A stretch of DNA of 64,000 bases, from assembly GCA_964485695.1 (NCBI GenBank), contig CAZAKZ010000011.1, forward strand, positions 1-64,000, read 5' to 3'. Shown here piece after piece: positions 16,972-26,287 of the stretch. The notes under the pieces are model-generated. The model was given only the letters and a program-made list of their open reading frames with translations. It was not told where the DNA came from and ran no database searches. The position numbers were made by a program, and so were the translations under genes. This DNA is from CAZAKZ01 sp964485695. GTDB lineage: Bacteria > Planctomycetota > JAFGQW01. Every line of letters starts with the position of its first letter. Position 1 is the stretch's first letter.

Positions 16972-18090
16972 TCAGCGCTTCGGATAGGTCTTCCTCACCC
17001 AGCGCTGCCACTCCTCGTCGAAGGCGGAAACGCTCCGGCCGAAGGACGTACGGAAGGCGGGGTGGGGATCGACGTGGCCCTCCGCTCCTAGGCGGCGTAC
17101 GAAGGTTCTGAGCCCCCGCTTGTGGTTCTGGATGATGTAGTCCACCATGCTGAAGGCGAGGCCGTGCTCCAGGTTGGACAGCGAGGACATGTCCTTCACG
17201 ACGAAGAAGTCGGGGAAGGACTCGGCCTTGCCAGAGACGATGAGGCGGCGTACGCGGGGGCGCCACCGGCCGCCGCCGAAGACGCCCACGTCGCGGGACT
17301 CGGAAAAGCAGTAGGTGTTGAAATCCGGGTGCTCGCGCCGCTCCCACCAGTGGGCAAAGCCCGCATCCAGCCAGGCGGGCATGTTGTAGCCGTTGCGGAT
17401 CTGGCACTCCAGCAGCAGGTGCGCCCACATGTGGATGACGGTGCTGTTCCAGCTGTTGATGCCGGCCCTGGGCGGGGGGGGGCGCGTGAAGCCCACGGCA
17501 TCGTCGGCGTGGAGGATGAACTCCTGGCCGCCGTTGGCTCGGAGGCCGGTGAACCGGTCCGTGAAGCGGTCGTAGTCCCTCTGCTTGGCGAACAGGTAGA
17601 TCTCGTGCTTGTTCTTCCGGTTCATGATGTCGTCGTAGGACGAAGCCCGGGTCTTGAACAGCTCCCAGAACTCCAGCTTCACCCGGTGCATGTGCAGAGC
17701 GATGAGGTGCGCCATGTGGTGGCGGTTCAGCCGGGGCATCTTGCCCTTGAGGCCGGGGAAGCGCTTCCTGAGCATGGGCAGCTCCAGGAGCAGGCGGGGC
17801 GTGGTGGCGGGATTGACCTTGTAACCGGGGATGGTGGTCACCAGCTTGAAGTCCTCGGTCTCGATGCAGATGACGTGGCGGGACCGGATGTGGTCCAGCA
17901 CGGCCTTGCCGTCGAACTCCATGAGGCGTAGCTTTTTCTCCGGCCCGGGGATGAGCTTGCGCTTCAGGCACTCCGTGCAGTAGGGCTGAATCGGGTAGGC
18001 GGTGAACCGGCCGGCCCTTGCCGGGGCCTGGGCCGGCAGTGGCGGTCCCACCAGGAGGAATGCCGCAGCCAGGATGCACAGGAGATTCAC
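16972..18090 (-). CDS. Exported gluzincin-like protein with degenerate active site
   Basis: A 372-residue exported protein. The GTG at 18090 is chosen because GGAAAGAG lies 8 nt before it and a textbook signal peptide (V-N-L-L-C-I-L-A-A-A-F-L-L-V-G) starts there; an upstream ATG at 18123 lacks a ribosome site. The region 218-250 resembles the peptidase-MA/DUF1570 core: a helix H-x-x-x-H followed by P-A-W-L-D-A-G-F-A-H-W-W in the place of the usual W-L-x-E-G-x-A. The expected H-E-x-x-H reads H220-M-W-A-H224, so the catalytic Glu is missing, and the downstream Glu is replaced too. It is probably not an active peptidase. Confidence 0.72.
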   Translation of the reverse strand: MNLLCILAAAFLLVGPPLPAQAPARAGRFTAYPIQPYCTECLKRKLIPGPEKKLRLMEFDGKAVLDHIRSRHVICIETEDFKLVTTIPGYKVNPATTPRLLLELPMLRKRFPGLKGKMPRLNRHHMAHLIALHMHRVKLEFWELFKTRASSYDDIMNRKNKHEIYLFAKQRDYDRFTDRFTGLRANGGQEFILHADDAVGFTRPPPPRAGINSWNSTVIHMWAHLLLECQIRNGYNMPAWLDAGFAHWWERREHPDFNTYCFSESRDVGVFGGGRWRPRVRRLIVSGKAESFPDFFVVKDMSSLSNLEHGLAFSMVDYIIQNHKRGLRTFVRRLGAEGHVDPHPAFRTSFGRSVSAFDEEWQRWVRKTYPKR

Positions 18091-18388
18091 GGTTTTTACT
18101 CTTTCCAGCGACCCGGGATTCATTCTATCCGGGAATCGGGTTGGGAAACAGGGGAGGGACCGGAGAGGATGTCGTCCGGAAAAGGAAGAGACGGGGACCA
18201 AGACTCTCAGGTTCAGAGAAGGCTAGGCTCGGGCGTGGCCCAGGAATCAAGGTCCCCGTTACATCCGGTAAAACGGGAGAAGGCGGGGAATGTTGCAAGA
18301 AACAGAACCGGGCTTTATCGTTGTGCGGCGCGAAATTCCTTGACGGGAGAGGCCCGTTTGTCCTTTTTGGAGGGTTCATTCCGGATTC
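18091..18388. other. Divergent intergenic region
   Basis: About 300 nt between divergent genes, so it must carry promoters for both. A small hairpin ACGGG/CCCGT (18343-18347 and 18353-18357) precedes TTTGTCCTTTTT within the leader of the RNase gene. I see no convincing -35/-10 pair and no further gene. Confidence 0.4.
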
Positions 18389-20440
18389 TTGCATGGAGTG
18401 GAGAGATTGAAATCGTTCGAGGCGGTGCTCATACCCGAAGGCGACCGACTCACACCGGGTCTGGGAATCGAGGAGAAAGGGAACAAGGTCGTCCTGGAGA
18501 CGGTGTACGGAAAGCGATACAGCCTCGTCAGGGACAAGATCCTGTTCCGTGAGCCGCTTCAGGCCGAGACCAAGGCAGACGGTCTCCGATGCCTCAAGGA
18601 CCGGGCCGGTCGGGCCGAGGCTCTGAAGGACGAGGTGGATGTGGAACTCCTCTACGAAAGCCTCGCCGACCAGGAGGACGCGGTCTATACGCTGCACCAC
18701 CTCGTACGGACCTACTTCTCCGGGGCCGTGGATCTCGTCCATCTGAAGGCCATGGACCTGGCCGTGGGCGACGGAGGCGACTACTTCAAGCGGACAGGGT
18801 GGAAGTTCAGGCTCCATACCCGCGCCACACTGGAGCAGACGCGCCGGAAACGAGCCGAGGCCGAGGAGAAGGCGAGGCGCCTCGACGTCGTCCTCGGCCG
18901 GGTGGCGGCAACCCTTGAGGGTAGCCGGCCCGACGGCAGCCTCGAGATGGACGAGGAGGCGAAGGACGTCCTGGACCAGGTCCGTTCCTTCGTGGTCCAG
19001 GGCAGCGGCCCGGGCGAGGTCGTGGTACAGCGACTCAAGAACGTGCCCGCTGTCTCCCACCTTGGCGGAACGCTTCAGGAAACCGGCCTGGAAATCCTTC
19101 TCGCTCTCGGGGTATGCGAGCGGCCCACGGACCTGCTCCTCGGCCGCTGCCGTCTGAACCGGAGCTTCAAGGCCGACCACCTCGAGGCTGTGGAGGCGGT
19201 GAAGGAGGCGATTCACGCTCGCCGGGACCTGCCGCCGGCCCCGGTGGAGGCCTGGACCCTGGACGACGAGGGCACCGAGGACTACGACGACGCCGTGAGT
19301 CTCCACCCCGTGGACGGCGGCGGCCTCGAGCTGGGGGTGCACATCGCCGACCCGTCGCCCTATATTCCGCCCGGCTCCCCTCTGGACGAGGAGGCCTACA
19401 CCCGGGGCACGACGGTCTATCTCCCCGACCGGAAGTATCCCATGTTTCCCCCGGAGCTGAGCGAGGGCCTGCTGAGTCTTCGCACCGGCGTGGAGCGACC
19501 GGTGATGAGCTTCTACTTTCCTCTGGATACCCCCAATGCCGAGCCGGGCGAGCCCCGCATCGTGAAGGAGTGTCTGACGGTGTCGGGGAACCTCACCTAC
19601 GACGAGGTGAACCCATGGCTCCTGGACAGCGGGGAGGCGGGGCGAACCGGAGAGGCGCTTCGCACGGCCTACCGCATCGCCGAGGCCCTGACCGCAAGGC
19701 GACTGGAGGCGGGCGCTGTGACCTTTCACGGGCCGGAGCTGAAGGTCTTTGTGGACGCCCAGGGCGAGGTCCACCTCCGGCGTATCGACGTCGGTACGCC
19801 CGCCCGGCGCCTGGTGAGCGAGCTGATGATCCTCGTGAACCGGGCCGGCGCCCGGTTCCTGGAGCGCCACGACATCCCCGCCATCTATCGCGCCCAGAAT
19901 CCGCCCCGGGAGCCCGTGGTCCTGGGGGACGCCTACGATCCGGTCGCCTTCCGGCGCGAGGTGCGCAAGATGGTTAAGGCCCGGCTTACCCTGGATCCCG
20001 AACCCCATGCCGGCCTGGGCCTGCCCTGCTATACCCAGCTTTCTAGCCCGCTCAGGCGCTACGCCGACCTGGTCATGCACCGCCAGCTGAGCCACGCCAT
20101 CGACGGCCGGCCGGTGCCTTTTTCGGACAGAGATGCCCTCCTCGAGGTGGTGGTCACCTCGGATATGAACTATCAGACCGCAGTGGACCTGGAACGGAGA
20201 TCCAAGCACGCATACGGGCTCCGCTACCTTGAGGCCAGGACGGGGGAGACCTTCGAGATGGTGGTGGTGGAGCGTCTACAGGGCCGCAGCGACGTGGTGG
20301 CGGAGTTCAAGGACTTCGGTCTCACGGGCCGCATCGCCTGTTCTGCGGGCGCGGCCCCTGAGGTGGGAACGCGACTCCGGGCCGTGATCCGGTCCATCGA
20401 CGTGATTCGAGAGGAAGCGGTTCTGGAGCCGGTACCATGA
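18389..20440 (+). CDS. RNase II/RNase R-family 3'-5' exoribonuclease
   Basis: A 683-residue exoribonuclease. The RNB catalytic domain (~270-590) carries the Mg-binding acidic cluster D292-D-E-G-T-E-D298-Y-D300-D301-A and the late motif S-S-P-L-R-R-Y-A-D-L-V-M-H. A short C-terminal S1-like region follows (~620-680). The N-terminal ~270 residues are not the usual cold-shock domains, so the protein resembles the divergent RNase II-type enzymes of cyanobacteria and planctomycetes. The ATG at 18389 is used; a TTG at 18407 with GGAGTGGAGAGA before it is a good alternative. The stop overlaps mutS by 4 nt. Confidence 0.9.
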   Translation: MHGVERLKSFEAVLIPEGDRLTPGLGIEEKGNKVVLETVYGKRYSLVRDKILFREPLQAETKADGLRCLKDRAGRAEALKDEVDVELLYESLADQEDAVYTLHHLVRTYFSGAVDLVHLKAMDLAVGDGGDYFKRTGWKFRLHTRATLEQTRRKRAEAEEKARRLDVVLGRVAATLEGSRPDGSLEMDEEAKDVLDQVRSFVVQGSGPGEVVVQRLKNVPAVSHLGGTLQETGLEILLALGVCERPTDLLLGRCRLNRSFKADHLEAVEAVKEAIHARRDLPPAPVEAWTLDDEGTEDYDDAVSLHPVDGGGLELGVHIADPSPYIPPGSPLDEEAYTRGTTVYLPDRKYPMFPPELSEGLLSLRTGVERPVMSFYFPLDTPNAEPGEPRIVKECLTVSGNLTYDEVNPWLLDSGEAGRTGEALRTAYRIAEALTARRLEAGAVTFHGPELKVFVDAQGEVHLRRIDVGTPARRLVSELMILVNRAGARFLERHDIPAIYRAQNPPREPVVLGDAYDPVAFRREVRKMVKARLTLDPEPHAGLGLPCYTQLSSPLRRYADLVMHRQLSHAIDGRPVPFSDRDALLEVVVTSDMNYQTAVDLERRSKHAYGLRYLEARTGETFEMVVVERLQGRSDVVAEFKDFGLTGRIACSAGAAPEVGTRLRAVIRSIDVIREEAVLEPVP

Positions 20441-23046
20441 GCAACGCCGCTCAGACCCCGATGATGAAGCAGTACCATGCGGCCAGGGCCGAACACCCGG
20501 ACTGCATTCTGTTTTTCCGCATGGGTGACTTCTTCGAGATGTTCTACGACGACGCCGTCCTCGTGTCCCGGGAGCTGGGCCTCACCCTCACCTCGCGCAG
20601 CAAGGGAGAGGACGCCATCCCCATGGCCGGGGTGCCGGTGAGATCCATGGAGGGGTATCTCCGGAAGCTGGTGGCCCGGGGACACCGCGTGGCGCTCTGC
20701 GATCAGGTGGAGGACCCGCGCGAGGCCAAGGATATCGTGGACCGCCGTGTGGTCCGGGTGATCACCCCCGGCACCCTGACCGAGGACACGGCCCTGGAGG
20801 AAAGCGAGCCCAACTTCCTCACGGCCGTGGCGCCGGGAAGGCGGGGCGTGGGACTGGCATGGGCCGATGTGAGCACCGGGATCTTCGAGCTGGAGGAGGT
20901 GCCGCCGGATCGATTGAGTGACGAGCTGACGCGGCTGCAGCCCGCGGAGCTCCTGGTGCCCGAGGAGCTGGAGCGGGAGAACGCGGCCATCCACACCGTG
21001 GTCCGTGCCTCCGAGGCCCGGACCGTGACGCCGCTGCCGGGGTGGAAATTCGGAAGGGATGGTGGTTTCCAGGTCCTGGCCGACCACCTGAAGGTCAACG
21101 ATCTGGCCGGATTCGGATGCGATGACCTCGGCCCGGCCCTGGGCGCGGGCGGGGCGTTGCTCCACTACCTGAAGGAGACCCAGCAAGCGGACCTGTCCCA
21201 CATCAACGCGATCTCGAGGTTTCGAGACAGCGACACTATGTTCCTGGACCGGGCCACCCGTCGGGCCCTGGAGCTCACCACGAATGCCCGGGACGGGGGC
21301 CGGGACGGCACCCTGCTCCAGGTGCTGGATCGAACCCAGACGCCCATGGGAGCCCGACGCCTCAAGGCCTGGGTGACGGCACCGCTGAGGCGCCTGGAAG
21401 CCATCCACGAGCGCCAGGAAGGGGTGGCGACCCTGGTGGAGAGCGCCGGGGTGCGTGAATGCGTCCGGAGCGGCCTGACCGGAGTCCACGATCTGGAGCG
21501 CCTGGTGGGGCGCCTCGGATGCGGGCGAGCCGGTGCCCGGGACCTGGTGGCTCTCGCCTCCTCCCTCGTGCCCGTGCCCGGCCTCATGGACGGACTGGAG
21601 GAGGCCGCCAAGGCGGTTCCGTATCTCCTGAACATCCACGCGCGCCTGGATCCCTGCCCCGAGGTGACGGACCTGGTGGGCCGGGCCCTGGTGGACTCCC
21701 CGCCGGCGATCCTCACCGAGGGCGGCCTGATCCGGGAGGGGTACGACGGAGACCTGGATAAACTCCACACCGTGGGCAGCGAGGGAAAGGGCTACCTCCA
21801 CCGCTACCAGGCCGAGGAGGCCGAGCGCACCGGCATCTCGAACCTGAAGGTGGGATTCAACCGGGTCTTCGGATACTACATCGAGATCACCCACACCCAT
21901 TCGGACCGGGTGCCCGACAACTACGTGCGCAAGCAAACCCTGAAGAATGCGGAGCGCTACATTACACCGGAGCTCAAGGAATACGAGGCCCGGGTGCTGA
22001 ACGCCGAGGAGCGCATCAAGGACATCGAGTACCGGCTGTTCATGGAGGTGCGCGGTGAGGTGGAGCGCCACGTCACCCGCATCCAGACCTGCGCCGGGGC
22101 CCTGGCGGACCTGGATGCCGCGGCCTCCCTGGCCGAGGTGGCCGTGATCCGGCGCTACGTCCGGCCCGAGGTGAACCGGGGCCTGCGCCTCGAGGTGGAA
22201 GGCGGCCGGCATCCGGTTCTCGAGGCCGGCATGGCCGGCGGCGAGTTCGTTCCCAACGACCTCGACCTGGACGGCAAGGGCGACCGGCTGGCGATCCTCA
22301 CCGGCCCCAACATGTCGGGGAAATCCACCTACATCCGCCAGGCCGCCCTCCACGCCCTCATGGCCCAGGCCGGGGCCTACGTGAGCGCGGACCGCGCCGT
22401 CATCGGCCTGGTGGACCGGGTGTTCACACGCGTGGGCGCCTCGGACGACCTCAGCCGCGGCCTGAGCACCTTCATGGTGGAGATGACCGAGGTGGCCAAC
22501 ATCCTCAACAACGCCACGGACCGGAGCCTCCTGATCCTCGACGAGGTGGGCCGCGGCACCAGCACCTACGACGGCGTGAGCATTGCCTGGGCCGTGGCCG
22601 AGCACCTGGCAACCCGCCTCCGGAGCCGCACCCTGTTTGCCACCCATTACCACGAACTCACGGCGCTGGCCGAACGCCTCGAGGGCGTGCGCAACTACAA
22701 CGTTTCGGTGCGGGAATGGGGCGAGCAGGTGGTGTTCCTCCACCGCATCGTGCCGGGTGGCTCGGACCGCTCCTACGGACTGCACGTGGCCCGGCTGGCC
22801 GGCGTTCCCGGCGGCGTCATCGATCGGGCCCGGGTGATCCTGGAGATCCTTCAGGGCAAGGCCGAGAGGCGCGAGGCTCTGCCCGGCCTCGGCGGCGGGG
22901 ACGAGGCGGCTGCGCCCAGGCAGCTTTCCCTGTTCGATCCGGAGGGCGATCCGGTGATCCAGGCGCTGCGCGAGGCGGATGTGAACCGCATGACGCCCCT
23001 GGAAGCGCTTGAGCTGCTGGCCAGGCTGAAGGATCAGCTGGAGTAA
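20437..23046 (+). CDS. mutS: DNA mismatch repair protein MutS
   Basis: An 869-residue MutS1. The mismatch-reading motif is F-F-R-M-G-D-F-F-E-M-F near residue 27-37. Connector, lever and clamp domains follow. The ATPase shows Walker A G623-P-N-M-S-G-K-S-T, then S-T-F-M-V-E-M-T-E, L-L-I-L-D-E-V-G-R-G-T-S-T-Y-D-G and a T-H-Y-H-E-L motif. The tail holds the L-S-L-F-D-P segment often seen in bacterial MutS. Length is normal. The ATG overlaps the RNase stop (ATGA), so both are in one transcript. It starts mismatch repair by binding mispairs and recruiting MutL, which is not in this window. Confidence 0.98.
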   Translation: MSNAAQTPMMKQYHAARAEHPDCILFFRMGDFFEMFYDDAVLVSRELGLTLTSRSKGEDAIPMAGVPVRSMEGYLRKLVARGHRVALCDQVEDPREAKDIVDRRVVRVITPGTLTEDTALEESEPNFLTAVAPGRRGVGLAWADVSTGIFELEEVPPDRLSDELTRLQPAELLVPEELERENAAIHTVVRASEARTVTPLPGWKFGRDGGFQVLADHLKVNDLAGFGCDDLGPALGAGGALLHYLKETQQADLSHINAISRFRDSDTMFLDRATRRALELTTNARDGGRDGTLLQVLDRTQTPMGARRLKAWVTAPLRRLEAIHERQEGVATLVESAGVRECVRSGLTGVHDLERLVGRLGCGRAGARDLVALASSLVPVPGLMDGLEEAAKAVPYLLNIHARLDPCPEVTDLVGRALVDSPPAILTEGGLIREGYDGDLDKLHTVGSEGKGYLHRYQAEEAERTGISNLKVGFNRVFGYYIEITHTHSDRVPDNYVRKQTLKNAERYITPELKEYEARVLNAEERIKDIEYRLFMEVRGEVERHVTRIQTCAGALADLDAAASLAEVAVIRRYVRPEVNRGLRLEVEGGRHPVLEAGMAGGEFVPNDLDLDGKGDRLAILTGPNMSGKSTYIRQAALHALMAQAGAYVSADRAVIGLVDRVFTRVGASDDLSRGLSTFMVEMTEVANILNNATDRSLLILDEVGRGTSTYDGVSIAWAVAEHLATRLRSRTLFATHYHELTALAERLEGVRNYNVSVREWGEQVVFLHRIVPGGSDRSYGLHVARLAGVPGGVIDRARVILEILQGKAERREALPGLGGGDEAAAPRQLSLFDPEGDPVIQALREADVNRMTPLEALELLARLKDQLE

Positions 23047-23055
23047 TCCGGCACT

Positions 23056-24192
23056 TCACGTCCGCACCCTGTCCAGGAGCGCGGCCCCCACCGCCGCGAA
23101 CAGGATCACGGGGATCCAGGCCGCCATGACGGGGCCCAGGTCGCTCCGGTTTCCCAGATCCATGCTCACGAAATCGGCGAGGTAGAATCCGGCGCACATG
23201 GCGAGACATTTCAGGATGGGGCCGATGCCCAACTGGCGCATATAGGCTCGCATCAGGAAGGGAAGGCCCAGGAGCAGCAGCACCAGGCACTTGAGGGGAT
23301 GGGTGAAGTGCCGGTGGATCTCCAGCACCAGAGCGGGGTCCGGGTGGCGGCGGTGCGCTTTCCGGAGCTGGCCCACATTCATGGCGGGTTTTTCCAGCTT
23401 GGCGAGCTCGATGTCCCTGGGCTTGAGCCTCGAGCCGGTGAGGAACCGGACGGGACGCTGCACCAGCATGCCGTGTTCGTTCCTGAACTCCTCGAAGCTT
23501 CCTTCGGCCAGGACCCAGCCCTTCCTTCCGTCCGCCGTCTTGCGCACGTACCGTGCCGAGGGAGCGAACACCTGGCGCTTCCGGGCCAGGGTTCCATCCT
23601 TGAGGACTTCGGTCTCCATCATGATGAGGGGGGTGGCGGTCTGCCGCTGAGGGTGAGGGTCATACCGGTGGATGATGTATCGATTGCCGAGGCGGTCGCT
23701 GACGATGGGAAGGTGAGCGAGCTCTCGGGTGCTCTTGCCCTTGATGCGGCGGCCGAGGTGCTTTTGATCCAGGGCCAGGCGGGGCAGAAGCAGTTCCTGC
23801 TGCGCGAAGACGAGGCCCGCGAACAGCAGGGTCCACGTCAGGATGGGCCGGACCACTCGGAAAAGACTCTCCCCAGCTGTCACCATGGGCATGAGCTCGT
23901 TGGACCGGAGCAGCCGGCTCAGGGTGTAGAGGGCGGCGATGAGCGGGATGAACGGAGCGGTGTAGTGCAGGAAGAAGGGCATGTTGGCCAGGAAATACCG
24001 GCCTACCAGACCCGCCATGGTGCCGAGAGTGTTGGCCTCGGGATCTTCTTGCATGGCCTCGAGGATGTCGTCCAGCTTACCGAAGAAGTCCCCCACCATC
24101 CAGAGACTCATGAAGATGAGGGTGCAGGCGGCCAGGGCGCCGAGATAGACGCGTCGCACGTACTGGTCGAGACCCCTGCCGAGGAAGCTCAT
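23056..24192 (-). CDS. lptG: LptF/LptG-family LPS export permease (second gene)
   Basis: A 378-residue inner-membrane protein of the YjgP/YjgQ family. Three to four N-terminal helices (about 12-35, 60-85, 105-130) are followed by a periplasmic beta-jellyroll-like region (~135-275) and three C-terminal helices (~288-375), the standard LptF/LptG layout. With LptF and the ATPase LptB it would extract LPS from the inner membrane. Its start overlaps the upstream lptF stop (ATGA). Which of the two genes is F and which is G is assigned by order only. Confidence 0.87.
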   Translation of the reverse strand: MSFLGRGLDQYVRRVYLGALAACTLIFMSLWMVGDFFGKLDDILEAMQEDPEANTLGTMAGLVGRYFLANMPFFLHYTAPFIPLIAALYTLSRLLRSNELMPMVTAGESLFRVVRPILTWTLLFAGLVFAQQELLLPRLALDQKHLGRRIKGKSTRELAHLPIVSDRLGNRYIIHRYDPHPQRQTATPLIMMETEVLKDGTLARKRQVFAPSARYVRKTADGRKGWVLAEGSFEEFRNEHGMLVQRPVRFLTGSRLKPRDIELAKLEKPAMNVGQLRKAHRRHPDPALVLEIHRHFTHPLKCLVLLLLGLPFLMRAYMRQLGIGPILKCLAMCAGFYLADFVSMDLGNRSDLGPVMAAWIPVILFAAVGAALLDRVRT

Positions 24193-25394
24193 CGTGCACC
24201 TCGCCTGATCAGGACAAAGATCAGGATCCAGAGGGCGATGTTGCCGAACTGGAGGGAGAGGACGGGCGGTAGGGCTCCGGCCTCGGCGGCGGTCTCTCCG
24301 ATGCGGGTGAGGGGGTGGTAGACGAGGAGTGTACCGCCGAAGCCGGCAAGGTAGGCCAGGACACGTCCCTGGCCGCGGAAGATCAGGCCCAGAGCCGCTC
24401 CCAGCAGTGCCATGGACAGGTTGGACAGGGCCAGGCTCAGACGGTTGAAGACCTCCACGTCGATGGTGGTGCGGCTGAGCCTTTGGATTTCCAGGTCGCG
24501 GGCCCGCAGGCTCATGAGGTCGTCGATGTCTCTGTCCTTCACCTTGGTCCGGATGTTGGCCCGGGCCCCGACCCGTTCCAGGTCGATGGTGATGGCAAAG
24601 GTCCGGCCGGTGAAGCCGACTTTTCGGTCCAGGCTCCGGCTCCGGAACCGGTCGGCCTGACCGGAACGTGTCCCGGATTTCTTCTTCCCGCGGTCCGGGG
24701 TCAGATCGTAGAATCCGAGCATGCCCTCCAGCTCGAACTTGATGAGGTTGAAGTAGGGGTCGAGGCGGAAGGTGCCGCTTTTTGCGTGGAGGATCTGGCC
24801 CGGCTCGTTCGGGTCGGCCAGGACGTACTTTCCGCTGGGAAGGATCTTCTGTGGTGGGACCTTGTAGACCACGATATCGTGGAGACGTCCGTCTTTCACG
24901 CTCTTCCAGTGGAACTTGTAGCCTTCGTACTCGATGTGGTTCCGGGATTCGCTCAGCCTGGTGATGAACCGGGTCACCACGTGTCGCTTGAACCGGTTCA
25001 GCTGGTTGCGGCAGTACGGAGCAAGGTAGTTGTTGGTGGTGATTGAGAGGAAGGACAGCAGAATCCCGATGAAGAAAATGGGCGTGATGATCCGCGTGAA
25101 GGAGACGCCGGTGAGCTTCATGGCCATGATCTCGCGGTCTGCGGAGAGCCGGCAGTAGGCGTTCAGGGATCCGATAAGTGCGGCCAGGGGCATGGCATGG
25201 ATGATCACGTAGGGCAGGATCAACGGGGAGACCTCGATGATGGAAATCAGATCCAGGCCGTGAACGCTCTGGAGCAGCTTGAAGGAGGTGCCGATGAACA
25301 GGATTCCGGTGATGACCCCGATGGCGATGAGGAAGCTGGTAAGGAACTCCCGCAGGATGTAGCGCTCCAGGATCGAGATCGAGGGTTTGATCAT
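24189..25394 (-). CDS. lptF: LptF/LptG-family LPS export permease (first gene)
   Basis: A 401-residue YjgP/YjgQ-family permease. The family opening is clear: I-L-E-R-Y-I-L-R-E-F-L near residue 8, then membrane helices at ~17-40, 53-78 and 100-120, with S-A-D-R-E-I-M-A-M-K-L-T-G between helices. A periplasmic domain (~125-310) carries a charged Lys/Arg-rich insert (~232-255). Three helices follow (~315-395). It pairs with the overlapping downstream gene as the permease of an LPS exporter, evidence for an outer membrane. Confidence 0.88.
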   Translation of the reverse strand: MIKPSISILERYILREFLTSFLIAIGVITGILFIGTSFKLLQSVHGLDLISIIEVSPLILPYVIIHAMPLAALIGSLNAYCRLSADREIMAMKLTGVSFTRIITPIFFIGILLSFLSITTNNYLAPYCRNQLNRFKRHVVTRFITRLSESRNHIEYEGYKFHWKSVKDGRLHDIVVYKVPPQKILPSGKYVLADPNEPGQILHAKSGTFRLDPYFNLIKFELEGMLGFYDLTPDRGKKKSGTRSGQADRFRSRSLDRKVGFTGRTFAITIDLERVGARANIRTKVKDRDIDDLMSLRARDLEIQRLSRTTIDVEVFNRLSLALSNLSMALLGAALGLIFRGQGRVLAYLAGFGGTLLVYHPLTRIGETAAEAGALPPVLSLQFGNIALWILIFVLIRRGAR

Positions 25395-25537
25395 TTCAGT
25401 TCCCGGGATTCCTGTCCGGCTTTCCGGGCACGAGCCGCTTGAGCCCTTTTTGACTTCCGTACCTGGCCTGACGTCGTCAGAAGGATATATATATTTCCGG
25501 TTCTTTCAATTCGCTACCGCTCTGGGAATGCAAGCCG

Positions 25538-26287
25538 GTGAAGAAACCCGTCGCCCCCGCCACCACGGTCGAGGTGAAATCGCAAGTCCCTGGAATGGAG
25601 GGATTTCTGGATGCGGACCTCGCACCCCACTGGCCCGGAGATCCCGAGATCCTCGGCCATCGTCCCGAAACCAAGGTGTTCAAGGCCTCGTCCAGCACCC
25701 GGGTTCTGGGGATCCGTCTGGCCGGAAAATTCCTGGTGGTCAAGCAACACCGGCCCAAGACCGTCCTCAGAAGGCTGCGGACCTTCCGGCGCCCGTCCAG
25801 AGCAATCCGGGGCTACTGGACGGCCCTCGCCCTGCGCCGGGCGGGCATCCGGGTGCCCCGGCCCCGGGGGGTGATGGAGGTGCGGCGGGCCGGGTTCCTG
25901 GTCCGGTCCTACCTGGTGAGCGATGGTGTCCAGGCGGCGGAGACTCTGTTCGACTTTCTGCACCGAATACCGGCCGGAGAGGCGCGGCGCCGGATCGTGG
26001 CCCGGGGCCTGGGCCGGCTCCTGGGACGCACCGAGGCCGCTGGATTCCGGAACCGGGACCTCAAGGCGCCGAACTTCCTGGTGGGGCCCGAGAACCGGAT
26101 CTGGCTGGTGGACCTGGACGGGGTTCACCGAACCACGGGTCCTCGAGCGCGGGCGCGGCGGCGAAAGGACTGGGCGCGGCTTCTCGAGGACGTGCGCTCC
26201 GCGGGGCCGCCGGACCCCGCCGAGGTGCGGCAGTTCCTGCGGGGCTTTGGACAGGGGACCCGAGAGGGACCTACTCCCGCAGTTTGA
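25538..26287 (+). CDS. Lipopolysaccharide core kinase-like protein (Kdo/WaaP family)
   Basis: A 249-residue small kinase-fold protein of the InaA/WaaP/KdkA group. An ATP-site lysine is likely in F-L-V-V-K-Q-H. The catalytic loop reads F-R-N-R-D-L-K-A-P-N-F-L-V and the metal-binding motif is V-D-L-D-G. The start used is GTG 25538 (G-rich stretch ~10 nt upstream); an ATG 19 codons later is possible. It is divergent from lptF/lptG, which supports a role in phosphorylating the lipid A-core sugars. The 3' end overlaps the convergent FHA gene by 17 nt. Confidence 0.82.
   Translation: MKKPVAPATTVEVKSQVPGMEGFLDADLAPHWPGDPEILGHRPETKVFKASSSTRVLGIRLAGKFLVVKQHRPKTVLRRLRTFRRPSRAIRGYWTALALRRAGIRVPRPRGVMEVRRAGFLVRSYLVSDGVQAAETLFDFLHRIPAGEARRRIVARGLGRLLGRTEAAGFRNRDLKAPNFLVGPENRIWLVDLDGVHRTTGPRARARRRKDWARLLEDVRSAGPPDPAEVRQFLRGFGQGTREGPTPAV

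Noticed and set aside
20224..22785. Very long minus-strand frame of 853 codons
   Set aside because: It is an antisense shadow of mutS; the His/Gln/Val/Gly-rich product matches no family.
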